DNA from: Vibrio fluvialis | GTDB taxonomy: Bacteria > Pseudomonadota > Gammaproteobacteria > Enterobacterales > Vibrionaceae | Assembly (NCBI RefSeq): GCF_900460245.1 | Contig: NZ_UHIP01000001.1 | Span: 1,240,001 to 1,304,000, forward strand | Length of the DNA stretch: 64,000 bases | Direction: 5' to 3' | Shown: piece by piece, positions 39,029 to 47,042 of the stretch | How positions within the stretch are numbered: the stretch's first letter is position 1 | How the letters are laid out: the number at the start of each line of letters is the position of its first letter | Position numbers and translations under genes: made by a program | Notes under the pieces: generated by a model | What the model saw: only the letters and a program-made list of their open reading frames with translations | What the model was told of the DNA's origin: nothing | Databases searched by the model: none

Positions 39029-40300
39029 TTAGCGCGTCAGGCTAAACAGTAAAGCGGATACCGCCAGTACCCCGACAAACAGCACAAAGTAGGTACTTAA
39101 ACGCTGCTTGTAGGCGTGTAGCGCTTTCACTCGATAGACAGCAATCATCGGCATGATAAACAGAATCATCGCGATGACGGGCCCGGATAGCGCTTCCATC
39201 ATCCCGAGAATGCTTGGGTTCATTACCGCCGCAAACCAAATCGCCACAAACATGAATGCAATGCCAATTTTGTCAGCGCTGCGTGCAGAGAGACGACTGT
39301 GTTTGGTGATTAGCCCGTTTAAGCTTTCACGCGCGCCAAGGAAATGTCCCAGAAAGGACGAGGTGATGGCAACAAATGCGACCAAAGGACCGAGCGCTGC
39401 AATAAAAGGATTGTGGGTTGCGTTTGCCAGATAAGACAACACCGAAACATTCTGCGATTTAGCTTCAATCAACTGCTCGGGTGACAACGCCAGGACGCAA
39501 GAAAACACAAACAGCAATACGAATGCGATCAACATGATGCTGGTGCGTTTAAGGATTTGCTCAGATTTGACAACCGCGTTGTCTTTATAGTGGCGGCGCT
39601 GAATGTTGGCAAAGCTTGAAATCGCCGCCGCATGACTGAATGAAAATACGACCACTGGCACTGCGAGCCAAACCGTTTGGGTGAAATCGCTGAGCGCAGG
39701 CATTGCCAGAGATGGCATCGTCCAAAACGGAATGAGGTAAAAAGAGAGTGCTGCAAGTATGGCGGCAAGCGGGTAAACCATGGCGGCAAAGGCGCGCAGC
39801 ATGATCTTCTCTCCGCCAAGCATAATGGCGATCAGGCTGAATACCAGTGCACCTGACAGCAATTCTCTTGGTGGACTGCTCATTTGAGCCTGATTGACGA
39901 GAAAACTGTCGACCGTGTTAGTGAGACCAACACCGTAAATCAGCAGAATTGGGAAAATAGACAAGAAATAGAGCAGGGAGATCAAGCGACCAGCTTTGGC
40001 GCCGAAGTGTTCTTCGACCACATCGGTAAAGTCTGCGTTTGAACGCTCAGAAGAAAGAACAAAGCGCGCCAGCCCTCGATGCGCGAGGTAAGTCATAGGG
40101 AAAGCCAACACCGCCATCAAAACCAATGGCCAGAATCCACCTAAGCCGATATTGATTGGAAGGAACAGAATACCAGCCCCGACCGCGGTGCCAAACAGGC
40201 TGAGTAGCCAGTGAGTATCGTGTTTATTCCAGGATGTTGTGGTTTTAGAAACGCTAAAATCTAAAACTTCTTGAGATTCTTTCACTGAATTGAAGTCCAT
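39029..40300 (-). CDS. HAAAP-family amino-acid transporter (SdaC/TdcC-like serine/threonine permease)
   Basis: 423 aa inner-membrane symporter with about 11 helices. TM1 holds LFGTAVGAGILFLPI, the family's substrate-site region, and SFSHAAAISSFANIQR is the SdaC/TdcC-like segment near residue 220. Family members bring in serine or threonine with H+ or Na+. The hydrophilic N-terminus (1-25) is slightly longer than in E. coli SdaC. Monocistronic. Confidence 0.88.
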   Translation of the reverse strand: MDFNSVKESQEVLDFSVSKTTTSWNKHDTHWLLSLFGTAVGAGILFLPINIGLGGFWPLVLMAVLAFPMTYLAHRGLARFVLSSERSNADFTDVVEEHFGAKAGRLISLLYFLSIFPILLIYGVGLTNTVDSFLVNQAQMSSPPRELLSGALVFSLIAIMLGGEKIMLRAFAAMVYPLAAILAALSFYLIPFWTMPSLAMPALSDFTQTVWLAVPVVVFSFSHAAAISSFANIQRRHYKDNAVVKSEQILKRTSIMLIAFVLLFVFSCVLALSPEQLIEAKSQNVSVLSYLANATHNPFIAALGPLVAFVAITSSFLGHFLGARESLNGLITKHSRLSARSADKIGIAFMFVAIWFAAVMNPSILGMMEALSGPVIAMILFIMPMIAVYRVKALHAYKQRLSTYFVLFVGVLAVSALLFSLTR

Positions 40301-40648
40301 ATAAGAATAATAATGTTGCGAATCCTACTCCCTTTAGTTGATGTGATCACACTGTGACTCTGGTCATATTCACTGGCATACACAAGAAGCGTTGATGTAT
40401 GAAACTATGAAAAAAACGAATTAACAGAATTTTATTCTGATTATTTGTTTGTATTCTGAAACTAAAAGCTAAAAAATAACTATTTTTTGGTTTGATTAAG
40501 ATGTTAACAGAGTGTTTGAATTCGAGTTGTGGATTATTCCATCATTCATTTCTAACGTGCAGAAATAAAAGCAGTTTTGCCTATGGAGTTGTTGTGCAAT
40601 TTGCCGCACAATCGATACCTGCCTGTTTAAAAATTATAACAATCCATC
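40301..40648. other. Divergent intergenic region, AT-rich
   Basis: 348 bases between the HAAAP transporter (minus) and the DMT transporter (plus). It must hold both promoters. It includes a GTGATCAC palindrome near 40343 and an A/T palindrome at 40471-40488, neither of which I can assign. No ORF is supportable. Confidence 0.6.
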
Positions 40649-41509
40649 ATGTTTGCTAACCTGCGTGCCGAAATCATTCTCGTCCTGACTACACTGCTTG
40701 CCGCAGCGGGATGGGTATTCTCTAAACAAGCCATTCAAGGGCTGCCTCCTTTTGGTTTTATCGGTCTTCGATTCGTGACAGCGTCACTTATTCTATTGCC
40801 TTTTTGCTTGCCTGCACTACGCAAAGCCTCGCTAGGCGATATGCTCCGTTCTATGGGGGTAGGTGTATTTCTGGGTGGATCTATCTTTTGCTGGATCTAC
40901 GCGATTTCCATCAGTGACACTCTTGGCGAAGGGGCCTTTATTATGAGCCTGTCGATGTTGTTTGTGCCGCTGGTAGCTTGGCCGTTGTTCGGGAACAAAC
41001 CCAGCCGGGCGTTTTGGATGTCATTGCCAATTGCTGTGGTCGGTTTGTTTTTACTTGCTTGGAACGGTGAGTGGAATGTTGCCGCCAGCCAGTTATGGTT
41101 TCTACTTGCTGCGGTTGGACTCGCGCTGCATTTCAACTTCAATAGCCAATACTCCGCTAAATTGCCACCAATGTTGTTGACCACGTTACAGCTTTTCGCG
41201 ACAGGTTGTCTTGGGTTGCTCCTGTCCTATTTTGTTGAAGCCTGGCCACAAGAGGTGAGTGGTGAAACTTGGAAATGGTTTGTACTCAGTGTTCTGCTGG
41301 CAACCAGTCTTCGCTACCTGATGCAGACGGTCGGGCAAAAACATGCTAACCCAACCAACGCCGCCATTCTGATGCTGCTTGAACCCGTTTGGACCCTATT
41401 GCTCAGTGTTTGGATTTACAGTGAATCAATGCCACTGAACAAAATTATCGGTTGTGTGTTGTTGCTCGGTTCATTGCTGCTATACCGTATGAGCAACATT
41501 CGACGCTAA
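40649..41509 (+). CDS. DMT-superfamily (EamA) transporter
   Basis: 286 aa with ten membrane helices in two EamA repeats (about 5-135 and 150-280). Repeat 2 ends with the usual TNAAILMLLEPVWTLLLS motif. Such proteins export amino acids or other metabolites; the substrate is not predictable here. Stop followed by a hairpin terminator. Confidence 0.9.
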   Translation: MFANLRAEIILVLTTLLAAAGWVFSKQAIQGLPPFGFIGLRFVTASLILLPFCLPALRKASLGDMLRSMGVGVFLGGSIFCWIYAISISDTLGEGAFIMSLSMLFVPLVAWPLFGNKPSRAFWMSLPIAVVGLFLLAWNGEWNVAASQLWFLLAAVGLALHFNFNSQYSAKLPPMLLTTLQLFATGCLGLLLSYFVEAWPQEVSGETWKWFVLSVLLATSLRYLMQTVGQKHANPTNAAILMLLEPVWTLLLSVWIYSESMPLNKIIGCVLLLGSLLLYRMSNIRR

Positions 41510-41523
41510 TCCGGTTTGAGTAG

Positions 41524-41551
41524 AAAGGGCGCTAAGGCGCCTTTTCTTTTT
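41524..41551 (+). terminator. Rho-independent terminator after the DMT transporter
   Basis: Hairpin AAAGGGCGC-TAAG-GCGCCTTTT (one G-U pair), followed by CTTTTTT. Confidence 0.8.
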
Positions 41552-41698
41552 TCTACTCTTCGATGTATTTCAATTACTTTCATTGGGTTAGATGGCACCT
41601 TCTCGCGAAATTCTGCCTTGATATGAACGACTGTGACTAAGTGACATTCCGTTTGTGTTCTTATACTTGCTTAGCAATAAAGGAATAAGGAGAAGAAC

Positions 41699-42001
41699 AT
41701 GGCTGTGATTTTATATGTGCGGATTAAGTCTGGATTGGATCCCGATGAGCTGGAAAGAAGGGCTCTTGAGCGTAAACCTCGGTTTAAAGAAATCCCTGGA
41801 TTGATACAAAAGGTTTATGGTCGCGACCCGCAAACTGGCGAGGTGTGTGGTATCTATTTCTTCAAAGATCTGCCATCCATGCAAGCCTTCAAAGAGACTG
41901 AACTGGCAAAAACCATCCCATCAGCTTATGAAGCGCTAGACGTGAGAAGGGAGGTGTATGAGCTTATGTTCCCGCTTTATGAAGAGCGCGGGCCTTTTTA
42001 G
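41699..42001 (+). CDS. YdhR-like putative monooxygenase (dimeric alpha-beta barrel)
   Basis: 100 aa, the size of YdhR. It begins with a strand (AVILYVRIKSGL), followed by helix-rich segments and a GIYFFKDLPSMQAF strand-helix unit typical of the ferredoxin-like ABM/YdhR fold. Enzymatic role unproven. Good Shine-Dalgarno (AAGGAGAAGAAC). Ends in a shared terminator with the convergent cyclase gene. Confidence 0.8.
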   Translation: MAVILYVRIKSGLDPDELERRALERKPRFKEIPGLIQKVYGRDPQTGEVCGIYFFKDLPSMQAFKETELAKTIPSAYEALDVRREVYELMFPLYEERGPF

Positions 42002-42022
42002 TCACTCATGATGACTCTGAAC

Positions 42023-42068
42023 CCGAAACGCTGCTGAATGTGAATAATCAGCAGCGTTTCGGTTGTTC
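42023..42068. terminator. Strong bidirectional terminator between the YdhR-like gene and the diguanylate cyclase
   Basis: Perfect 15-bp stem (42023-42037 with 42048-42062) around a 10-base AT-rich loop; TTGTTCTTTTC follows on the plus side. Confidence 0.9.
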
Positions 42069-42072
42069 TTTT

Positions 42073-43131
42073 CTATCCGACCAGCTTCTGTCCTGCGCTG
42101 TCGCAGTTGATGAGGTTACGGCCATTTGATTTCGCCGCATACAACGCCTTGTCCGCTCTTTTCAGTAGTTGCTCAGGATAGAGATCGCTGGTTTGAACTT
42201 GCGTGATACCAATACTGACAGTGATAGACATCGTCATGTTGTCATACTCCATAATGGTCTGTTCTATGGCATGACGAACGGCATTGTAGATAGCCAATGC
42301 GCTTTGTTTGTTCTGATCGTGCAGTATCAGGGCGAATTCTTCGCCTCCAATGCGTGATAGATGCCCGTCTGAACCCAGTAAGGCAGATGATATTCCGACC
42401 ACTTGTTTGAGTACGTAATCGCCGGCGTTATGACCATATTGATCGTTGAGTATCTTAAAATGATCAATATCCATCAATCCTAAAAAGAAGGACGCACCAT
42501 CCGAGTGGAACTGTGCTAACGCGTGCTGAATTTCTTTGGTAAATACGCGGCGGTTAGGAGCACTAGTCAGATGGTCCGTAGAGGCTAACTGGTTAAGCTC
42601 CATGACCTGCAGACGCAGGTTAATGTTCAGTGCAATCCAGTTTGCCAAGCATTGCAGTTCAAGTGCCTCGGTTTCGGAATAATAGCTGGTTTGATTGTGT
42701 GCTACATTCAACGTGCCTAAACATTGATTTCCACACAGTAATGGCGCATCCATACAAGTTTTCATCCCGAACTGGCTGAGCATGATGCAATCTAACTCAT
42801 CGGATTGCGCCAAATCGTCACAGATGATCAGTGTTCTCTCAGAAAACGCACGACCGACGAAGGTTTGCGCGATAGGCACCGGAAAATCGAGCGGAATCGC
42901 TTTATTGCCACTGATAGAGTAGAGCTTTAAATATTCACTGCCATCTTGCAAAGTGATGCTGGCGCGCTCGGCGTCAAATAATCTGTGTATCCACTGCGAA
43001 ACGGTATCGAGAACTTCCTGAAGTGAAGGTGCCGCCGATAATGCGTGAATAAATTCGGCAGGCAAATTGATGTGGTATCCTTTTTCAAATTCGGACAGCG
43101 TTAAAGGGTCAAACTTTCTTTCTGCAGGCAT
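42073..43131 (-). CDS. GAF-GGDEF diguanylate cyclase
   Basis: Soluble cytoplasmic protein of 352 aa. A GAF sensor domain lies at about 35-170 and a GGDEF domain at about 178-345. The catalytic GGEEF is at 262-266, and the DHLTSAPNRR start of the domain is intact, so it should make c-di-GMP. The inhibitory I-site RxxD expected just before GGEEF is absent (LLGSDGHLSRI), so product inhibition may be weak. No membrane segment, so the ligand of the GAF domain is cytoplasmic and unknown. Confidence 0.92.
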   Translation of the reverse strand: MPAERKFDPLTLSEFEKGYHINLPAEFIHALSAAPSLQEVLDTVSQWIHRLFDAERASITLQDGSEYLKLYSISGNKAIPLDFPVPIAQTFVGRAFSERTLIICDDLAQSDELDCIMLSQFGMKTCMDAPLLCGNQCLGTLNVAHNQTSYYSETEALELQCLANWIALNINLRLQVMELNQLASTDHLTSAPNRRVFTKEIQHALAQFHSDGASFFLGLMDIDHFKILNDQYGHNAGDYVLKQVVGISSALLGSDGHLSRIGGEEFALILHDQNKQSALAIYNAVRHAIEQTIMEYDNMTMSITVSIGITQVQTSDLYPEQLLKRADKALYAAKSNGRNLINCDSAGQKLVG

Positions 43132-43523
43132 AACTACACCCCTTTAATTATTATATTTTTATTTTTTGATACCGATATTTATTAACTTATTCGTTATGAA
43201 ATATGGATAGATTTCCCTTTAAACATTACTGGTATTTTTATCAGATGCAAGCTCGGTGAAATCAACTGTCCCAGTGTCAAACAAGTGTTGGGAAGGATCC
43301 CATTTAATTCATAGATATCAGTTATCTATATACATTTTGATTCATGTTATTCCTGCAAAAATACTACTTTTGAATTAGTTGTTAATGATGAGAATATGAG
43401 GAAGATATGAATCAAAAGTTGAGCAATTCTCACTGTTGATACAAATAACAGGATGGGTAAATATACGACCGGTTACATGTTCACCGTTCGGTAAAGTTAG
43501 TATTTTGCATAGCAGTCAAATAA

Positions 43524-43538
43524 TGACAATTATTTTCA
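43524..43538 (+). promoter_or_regulatory. Fur-like box with no adjacent gene
   Basis: TGACAATTATTTTCA matches the 7-1-7 Fur motif TGATAAT-N-ATTATCA with two mismatches. The nearest plus-strand element is the hairpin 50 bases on; the cyclase start is about 390 bases away on the minus strand. Confidence 0.4.
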
Positions 43539-43588
43539 TTTAAGTAGGACGCGATGCAGAGAATGCCAGTTGGTGTGGATTGAAAGAG

Positions 43589-43620
43589 ATTTAAAGCCGG
43601 GCAAGACTCCGGCTTTAAAT
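43589..43620. terminator. Hairpin terminator after the MetE-C-like gene
   Basis: Perfect 12-bp stem ATTTAAAGCCGG / CCGGCTTTAAAT, loop GCAAGACT. It lies 15 bases past the stop of the minus-strand gene; the T tract is weak on both sides. Confidence 0.7.
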
Positions 43621-43634
43621 CTATAGATTAGTGC

Positions 43635-44765
43635 TTACGACCAGACTTGCCGCTCAATCTGTTTGAGAAATTGGACCTTGGCCCATTGCTCCTCAACGGT
43701 AAGCTTATTGCCTTCTTCAGTGGAGGCGAAGCCGCATTGTGGGCTGATACACAGGTTTTCAAGTGGAACGTATTGCGATGCTTCGTCAATACGCGCTTTG
43801 ACTTGAGCGGCATCTTCCAGTTCAGGGAATTTTGAGGTAATCAAGCCGAGCACAATTTGGCTTTGTGTATTGGACCAATGACGCAGGGGAGCAAAGTCAC
43901 CAGAACGTTCGGAATCGTATTCCAGGAAAAAGCCATCGTAGTGAGTGGCAAACAGAGCTTTAGCTACAGGTTCATAACCACCGGAAAACAACCAGGACGA
44001 CGCGTGGTTGCCGCGGCAGATGTGTGTAGTAACCACCAAGTCATCAGGTTTATCGCGCAAAGCTTCATTGATGATTCGTGTACAAATTTGAGCGATTTCA
44101 TCTGGATTGATTCCTTTCGCTTCAAGGCCGCTGCGTTTCTCTGCATCGACCAAAAACGCCCAGTTCGTATCATCGAATTGCAAATAGCGGCAACCTCGGG
44201 CGTAGAACGCTTGAATGGCATCACGATACGTTTGCGCTAAGTCTTGGTAGAACAGCTCTAGATCCGGGTAGATATTGTGAATACGTGATGAACCATCGTT
44301 AGCGAGAATTTCCTGACGGAGAATCATTGTCGGACTGGGAATGGTTGCTTTGGCGACGTAGTGTTCATCTTCACCTACTGCATTGAGCAGGAAATCAAAG
44401 TGTTCCAGAAATGGATGCTCAGGGTTAAAAGCGATACGACCGATCGCACGAATATTGTAAGCCGGTGCGGCTTTGCCATGAAATTTCTGATTGTAGCCGG
44501 CATCAGGTGTATAACCTTCGATTCCGTGCAGATTTTCCAAAAAGTCGATGTGCCAGAAACCGCGGCGAAATTCACCGTCAGTGATGGCCTGGATGCCTGT
44601 TGCCTTTTGTTGCGCTACCAATTCGAGAATGGCTGCGTCTTCAACCTGAGTGAGCTGAGAACGGTCTATTTTCCCTTGAGCGTAATCACGGCGTGCCTGA
44701 TGGAGAAAAGCCGGGCGCAGATAGCTGCCTACGGTGTCAGTGCGAAAAGGAGGACGTAAAGCCAT
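43635..44765 (-). CDS. Cobalamin-independent methionine synthase C-domain-like methyltransferase (YxjG/YxjH type)
   Basis: 376 aa, equal to the catalytic C-terminal domain of MetE without its N-domain. The zinc/homocysteine ligands are present: His248 and Cys250 (THICRGN), Glu282 (LEYD) and Cys344 (SPQCGFAS); the DGEFRR motif near residue 63 matches the family. The methyl donor of such short enzymes is uncertain (they need not use polyglutamyl methyl-folate). A perfect MetJ half-site 54 bases before the ATG ties it to methionine supply. Monocistronic. Confidence 0.9.
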   Translation of the reverse strand: MALRPPFRTDTVGSYLRPAFLHQARRDYAQGKIDRSQLTQVEDAAILELVAQQKATGIQAITDGEFRRGFWHIDFLENLHGIEGYTPDAGYNQKFHGKAAPAYNIRAIGRIAFNPEHPFLEHFDFLLNAVGEDEHYVAKATIPSPTMILRQEILANDGSSRIHNIYPDLELFYQDLAQTYRDAIQAFYARGCRYLQFDDTNWAFLVDAEKRSGLEAKGINPDEIAQICTRIINEALRDKPDDLVVTTHICRGNHASSWLFSGGYEPVAKALFATHYDGFFLEYDSERSGDFAPLRHWSNTQSQIVLGLITSKFPELEDAAQVKARIDEASQYVPLENLCISPQCGFASTEEGNKLTVEEQWAKVQFLKQIERQVWS

Positions 44766-44810
44766 GATAGTTACCTCTATTGTGAGTCGGGTTTGTGAGG
44801 TCAGAGTAAT

Positions 44811-44826
44811 GGATGGCTAGACGTCT
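44811..44826 (-). promoter_or_regulatory. MetJ operator (met box pair)
   Basis: AGACGTCT at 44819-44826 is a perfect 8-bp met box (palindromic), next to GGATGGCT (5 of 8 matches). MetJ binds tandem 8-mers, so this supports repression of the methyltransferase gene when S-adenosylmethionine is abundant. Confidence 0.8.
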
Positions 44827-44895
44827 TGTTAATCTGTTTTTGTTCATAATCAATATGAAACAAATTCAACTAGATGGATCGCAGAAAAATGAAAA

Positions 44896-44926
44896 CGACC
44901 AACCGTAAGAAAGGAGAGGCTGGTCG
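44896..44926 (-). terminator. Terminator after the 101-aa hypothetical gene
   Basis: On the minus strand CGACCAGCC pairs with GGTTGGTCG (one mismatch), then TTTTCATTTTT. Confidence 0.7.
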
Positions 44927-44961
44927 CTACTATAAAACTGGGTAAGAGTGTGGAGCATTTA

Positions 44962-45267
44962 CTAGCAAAGATCGCGCATTAGCGTCTCGTATTCCTCTTT
45001 GGCCTCTTCTATCAAACCTACCAGCTCTGTGGCATCTTCTCCTGAGAGATCTAAATGCCAACGCATCTGGTTGGTTCGCCCAGTATCCTTACAAGTTAGT
45101 TCTGTACATTTACCGTGAGTTTCAAAACAGAGTGCCTCAAACTCACCGTTAAACTTACGTTTTTCCTCCATAATATGAATATGCAAATAACCAGTCGGGT
45201 TCACCATTACATTTGCATGATGATGTCCCTTTCCTGCCAATGTGTATGACCGATGTTTAGTGTACAT
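44962..45267 (-). CDS. Conserved-looking hypothetical protein, 101 aa
   Basis: I do not recognise a domain. The N-terminal part is rich in His (GKGHHHANV, LHIHI), with three Cys in the middle (LCFETHGKCTELTC), so it may bind metal; the last 30 residues are acidic and helical. No signal peptide. The frame has ordinary codon use and a terminator follows it, which favours a real gene. The ATG at 45267 has no strong ribosome site. Confidence 0.6.
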   Translation of the reverse strand: MYTKHRSYTLAGKGHHHANVMVNPTGYLHIHIMEEKRKFNGEFEALCFETHGKCTELTCKDTGRTNQMRWHLDLSGEDATELVGLIEEAKEEYETLMRDLC

Positions 45268-45672
45268 AATATGCTCGATTTCAAACGTGTTTCTGTCTAT
45301 GCAACCGTCAACAGCGTGGATGCGCCCACTTCCCCCAAAGTATAGGTAGACATCGCTTGGCTAAGTGATGCATTGGGCATCTTTTTTAGAACAATTGTTT
45401 GTATTTATTTGAGTGGTTGTAACTGAATGGAATGCTTAGAAACAGGATGTGCGCATCGCGAAGGTGCGTGGAAATAGGTGTTTGATCATGAGGGTTATTT
45501 CCTTCATTTCGATCTCTCGTCCGACAAGGGGCAGTGTATCTGAATTTAGACGGTTCAGAGTATTGTGTGAGGTGCCAGAGTCAGGGGAGTTCGAAATGAA
45601 GGGGATATATTGAACTGGCAATGATGTGAGGTTTGGAGTATTGCCAGTTCTCGGGTGCCTAGCGGCGTTTAA
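45268..45672. other. Gene-poor stretch upstream of the 101-aa protein gene
   Basis: 405 bases. It holds a hairpin GATGC-ATTGG-GCATC followed by six Ts (45367-45387, plus strand), which would fit the end of a short RNA, but I see no convincing promoter before it. The minus-strand frame at 45436-45621 has no ribosome site or family signal. Otherwise I see nothing. Confidence 0.5.
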
Positions 45673-45753
45673 CTATGATTTCTTTTCTGCTTTTGTGTCT
45701 TTCCAATATTGGATGCGAACACGATGCAGCTGAGCTCTTCTCATTTTTTTCAT
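45673..45753 (-). CDS. Candidate 26-aa basic small protein
   Basis: ATG at 45753 is preceded by AAAGGAGATTACT, one of the best ribosome sites in this stretch. The product begins MKKMRRAQLHRVR, includes QYW and ends in KAEKKS: about ten basic residues in 26, with no membrane segment. Upstream on the same strand are two stable hairpins (45813-45831 and 45842-45859), so the mRNA may have a structured leader. Function unknown; I have no family match. Confidence 0.55.
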   Translation of the reverse strand: MKKMRRAQLHRVRIQYWKDTKAEKKS

Positions 45754-46244
45754 AGTAATCTCCTTTATAAGTAACGCTCTTAGTGAGCTTATTGTTTAAG
45801 GTTTACTTAATGGCTCCCTTTCGTTGGGAGCGTATTACAAATTATGGGTTTTCCCATAACGTCTTGAGTGAGTTTTAAATATACTCACCAAATTTCATGT
45901 CGGTGACTTACGTCTTCATTCGGGATTACATTACCCACTTCATATGACACTAACATGTCAATCAAGTTCCGTGCCTATTTGTCACCGAATGTTCATATTC
46001 TTACACCTGAATGCCCATAAAAAGCAACAATTCGTTTTGCATTATTTGTTTACGTAAACAAAACACAGGCAATGCAAAACCAATTTTTGCTCTCAACATG
46101 GATACGAGCTATGACGGTTGGCTGTTGAACGCAGGGTAAGGCACGATTTTGCCGCATTCAAAGCACTGGAATTGTGCACGAACGGCAACGCTGATGAGAT
46201 ATCAGAAACTCTTCGAAATAGAAAGGTTAAGTGAAGCGTAAAAA
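45754..46244. other. Long leader or intergenic region with two hairpins
   Basis: 491 bases, AT-rich. Hairpins: GCTCCC/GGGAGC (45813-45831, loop TTTCGTT) and TTATGGG/CCCATAA (45842-45859, loop TTTT). Both lie 60-110 bases upstream of the 26-aa minus-strand ORF. No further ORF with a ribosome site is supportable. Confidence 0.5.
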
Positions 46245-46385
46245 TTACAATTCGAACAAATCGTCGAACCTACGCTTTTCCAGAATATCTTCAATTCGCT
46301 TTCTGGTTTGGTGTTCTGTTAATACTTTCTTTTCTTCTGGAAGATTCGCTTTCTCTTCCGTTTTCTCTTTAACTTTTTTCGGCAT
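46245..46385 (-). CDS. Candidate 46-aa charged small protein
   Basis: ATG at 46385, stop TAA at 46247-46245. The product is highly charged: a Lys/Glu-rich N-terminal half (MPKKVKEKTEEK) and a C-terminal helix TRKRIEDILEKRRFDDLFEL. The R-x-I-E-D-x-L-E-x-R-R pattern resembles small gammaproteobacterial proteins of the PA3496/DUF3545 kind, from memory only. No strong Shine-Dalgarno is visible, which lowers confidence. Confidence 0.5.
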   Translation of the reverse strand: MPKKVKEKTEEKANLPEEKKVLTEHQTRKRIEDILEKRRFDDLFEL

Positions 46386-46798
46386 AAGATTATTTCTGTC
46401 GAGTTGAATAAAATGATTCTAGACGGATAAATTCTAAAGGACAGAAATCTCGCCTAATTTGTGATGCTTGTTCTAGAATAGTCTGCGATTTTTATCAAAC
46501 CAGAATAATAGGTTGTTTAAAAATAGCTGTTTTCAAAGTTCCAGGTAACAAAACGTTAATGTACACACGCTTTAAACGTGACGCACAAACTCTAACGCCG
46601 TTATTCCATTTAAAAGATTGGAAGATCCTAATTTACACTTAAAGCTAACTTTCACCGCGATACCACAATGGTGTGTGCAATGTTAAGTTGAAGGTGTTTA
46701 AAATCGAGAATTTCTAGGAGTGACCAGATTTAATTTGTAGATCAGACAGATGTAAATCGAGGGAAAACCAGAAGATTAAGCAATTCAAAGGGATTGAA
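46386..46798. other. AT-rich intergenic region downstream of the cold-shock gene
   Basis: About 410 bases with no ORF I can support. It must hold the promoter of the 46-aa ORF if that is real. No repeats or binding sites are recognised. Confidence 0.5.
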
Positions 46799-46823
46799 TA
46801 GCGCGGCAACGGGTGCCGCGCTA
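46799..46823 (-). terminator. Hairpin after the cold-shock gene
   Basis: Perfect 10-bp GC-rich stem TAGCGCGGCA / TGCCGCGCTA, loop ACGGG, just past the csp stop. The T tract on the minus strand is poor. Confidence 0.7.
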
Positions 46824-46829
46824 ACGGAA

Positions 46830-47042
46830 TTATAGTGCTACTACGTTTGCAGCTTGTGGGCCTTTTTTGCCCTGCTCAACGTCGAAGCTTACACGCTGGC
46901 CTTCAGCCAGAGTTTTGAAACCTTCAGAAACGATTGAAGCGAAGTGTACGAATACATCTTTGCCGCCGTTGTCTTGAGTGATGAAACCAAAACCTTTAGT
47001 TTCGTTGAACCATTTTACAGAACCAGTCGATTTGTTAGACAT
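46830..47042 (-). CDS. Cold-shock domain protein (CspA family)
   Basis: 70 aa, one cold-shock (OB-fold) domain covering the whole protein. RNP1 KGFGFI (about 16-21) and RNP2 VFVHF (about 30-34) are intact, so it should bind single-stranded RNA/DNA as an RNA chaperone. AGAGGT precedes the ATG. Whether this paralogue is cold-induced cannot be told; the 5' leader lies in the 47043-47400 stretch. Confidence 0.95.
   Translation of the reverse strand: MSNKSTGSVKWFNETKGFGFITQDNGGKDVFVHFASIVSEGFKTLAEGQRVSFDVEQGKKGPQAANVVAL

Larger units (their letters stand above)
43132..43634. other. Intergenic region with a Fur-like box and a hairpin
   Basis: 503 bases, AT-rich, between the cyclase gene start and the methyltransferase gene end. 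It must contain the cyclase promoter. It also contains a Fur-like box (43524-43538) and a 12-bp hairpin (43589-43620). No ORF longer than about ten codons with a ribosome site is supportable. Confidence 0.6.

Noticed and set aside
40342..40357. TGTGATCACACTGTGA as a CRP site for the HAAAP transporter
   Set aside because: The second half is not TCACA at the required six-base spacing; only the GTGATCAC core is symmetric.
40471..40488. AAAAAATA-AC-TATTTTTT palindrome
   Set aside because: Pure A/T, a two-base loop, and of a type expected by chance in AT-rich promoter DNA.
45367..45387. Hairpin with six Ts as the end of a small RNA
   Set aside because: Five-base stem and no convincing plus-strand promoter; noted in the intergenic entry only.
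45436..45621. 61-aa minus-strand frame
   Set aside because: No ribosome site, no family features, and it lies in AT-rich intergenic DNA where such frames are expected.
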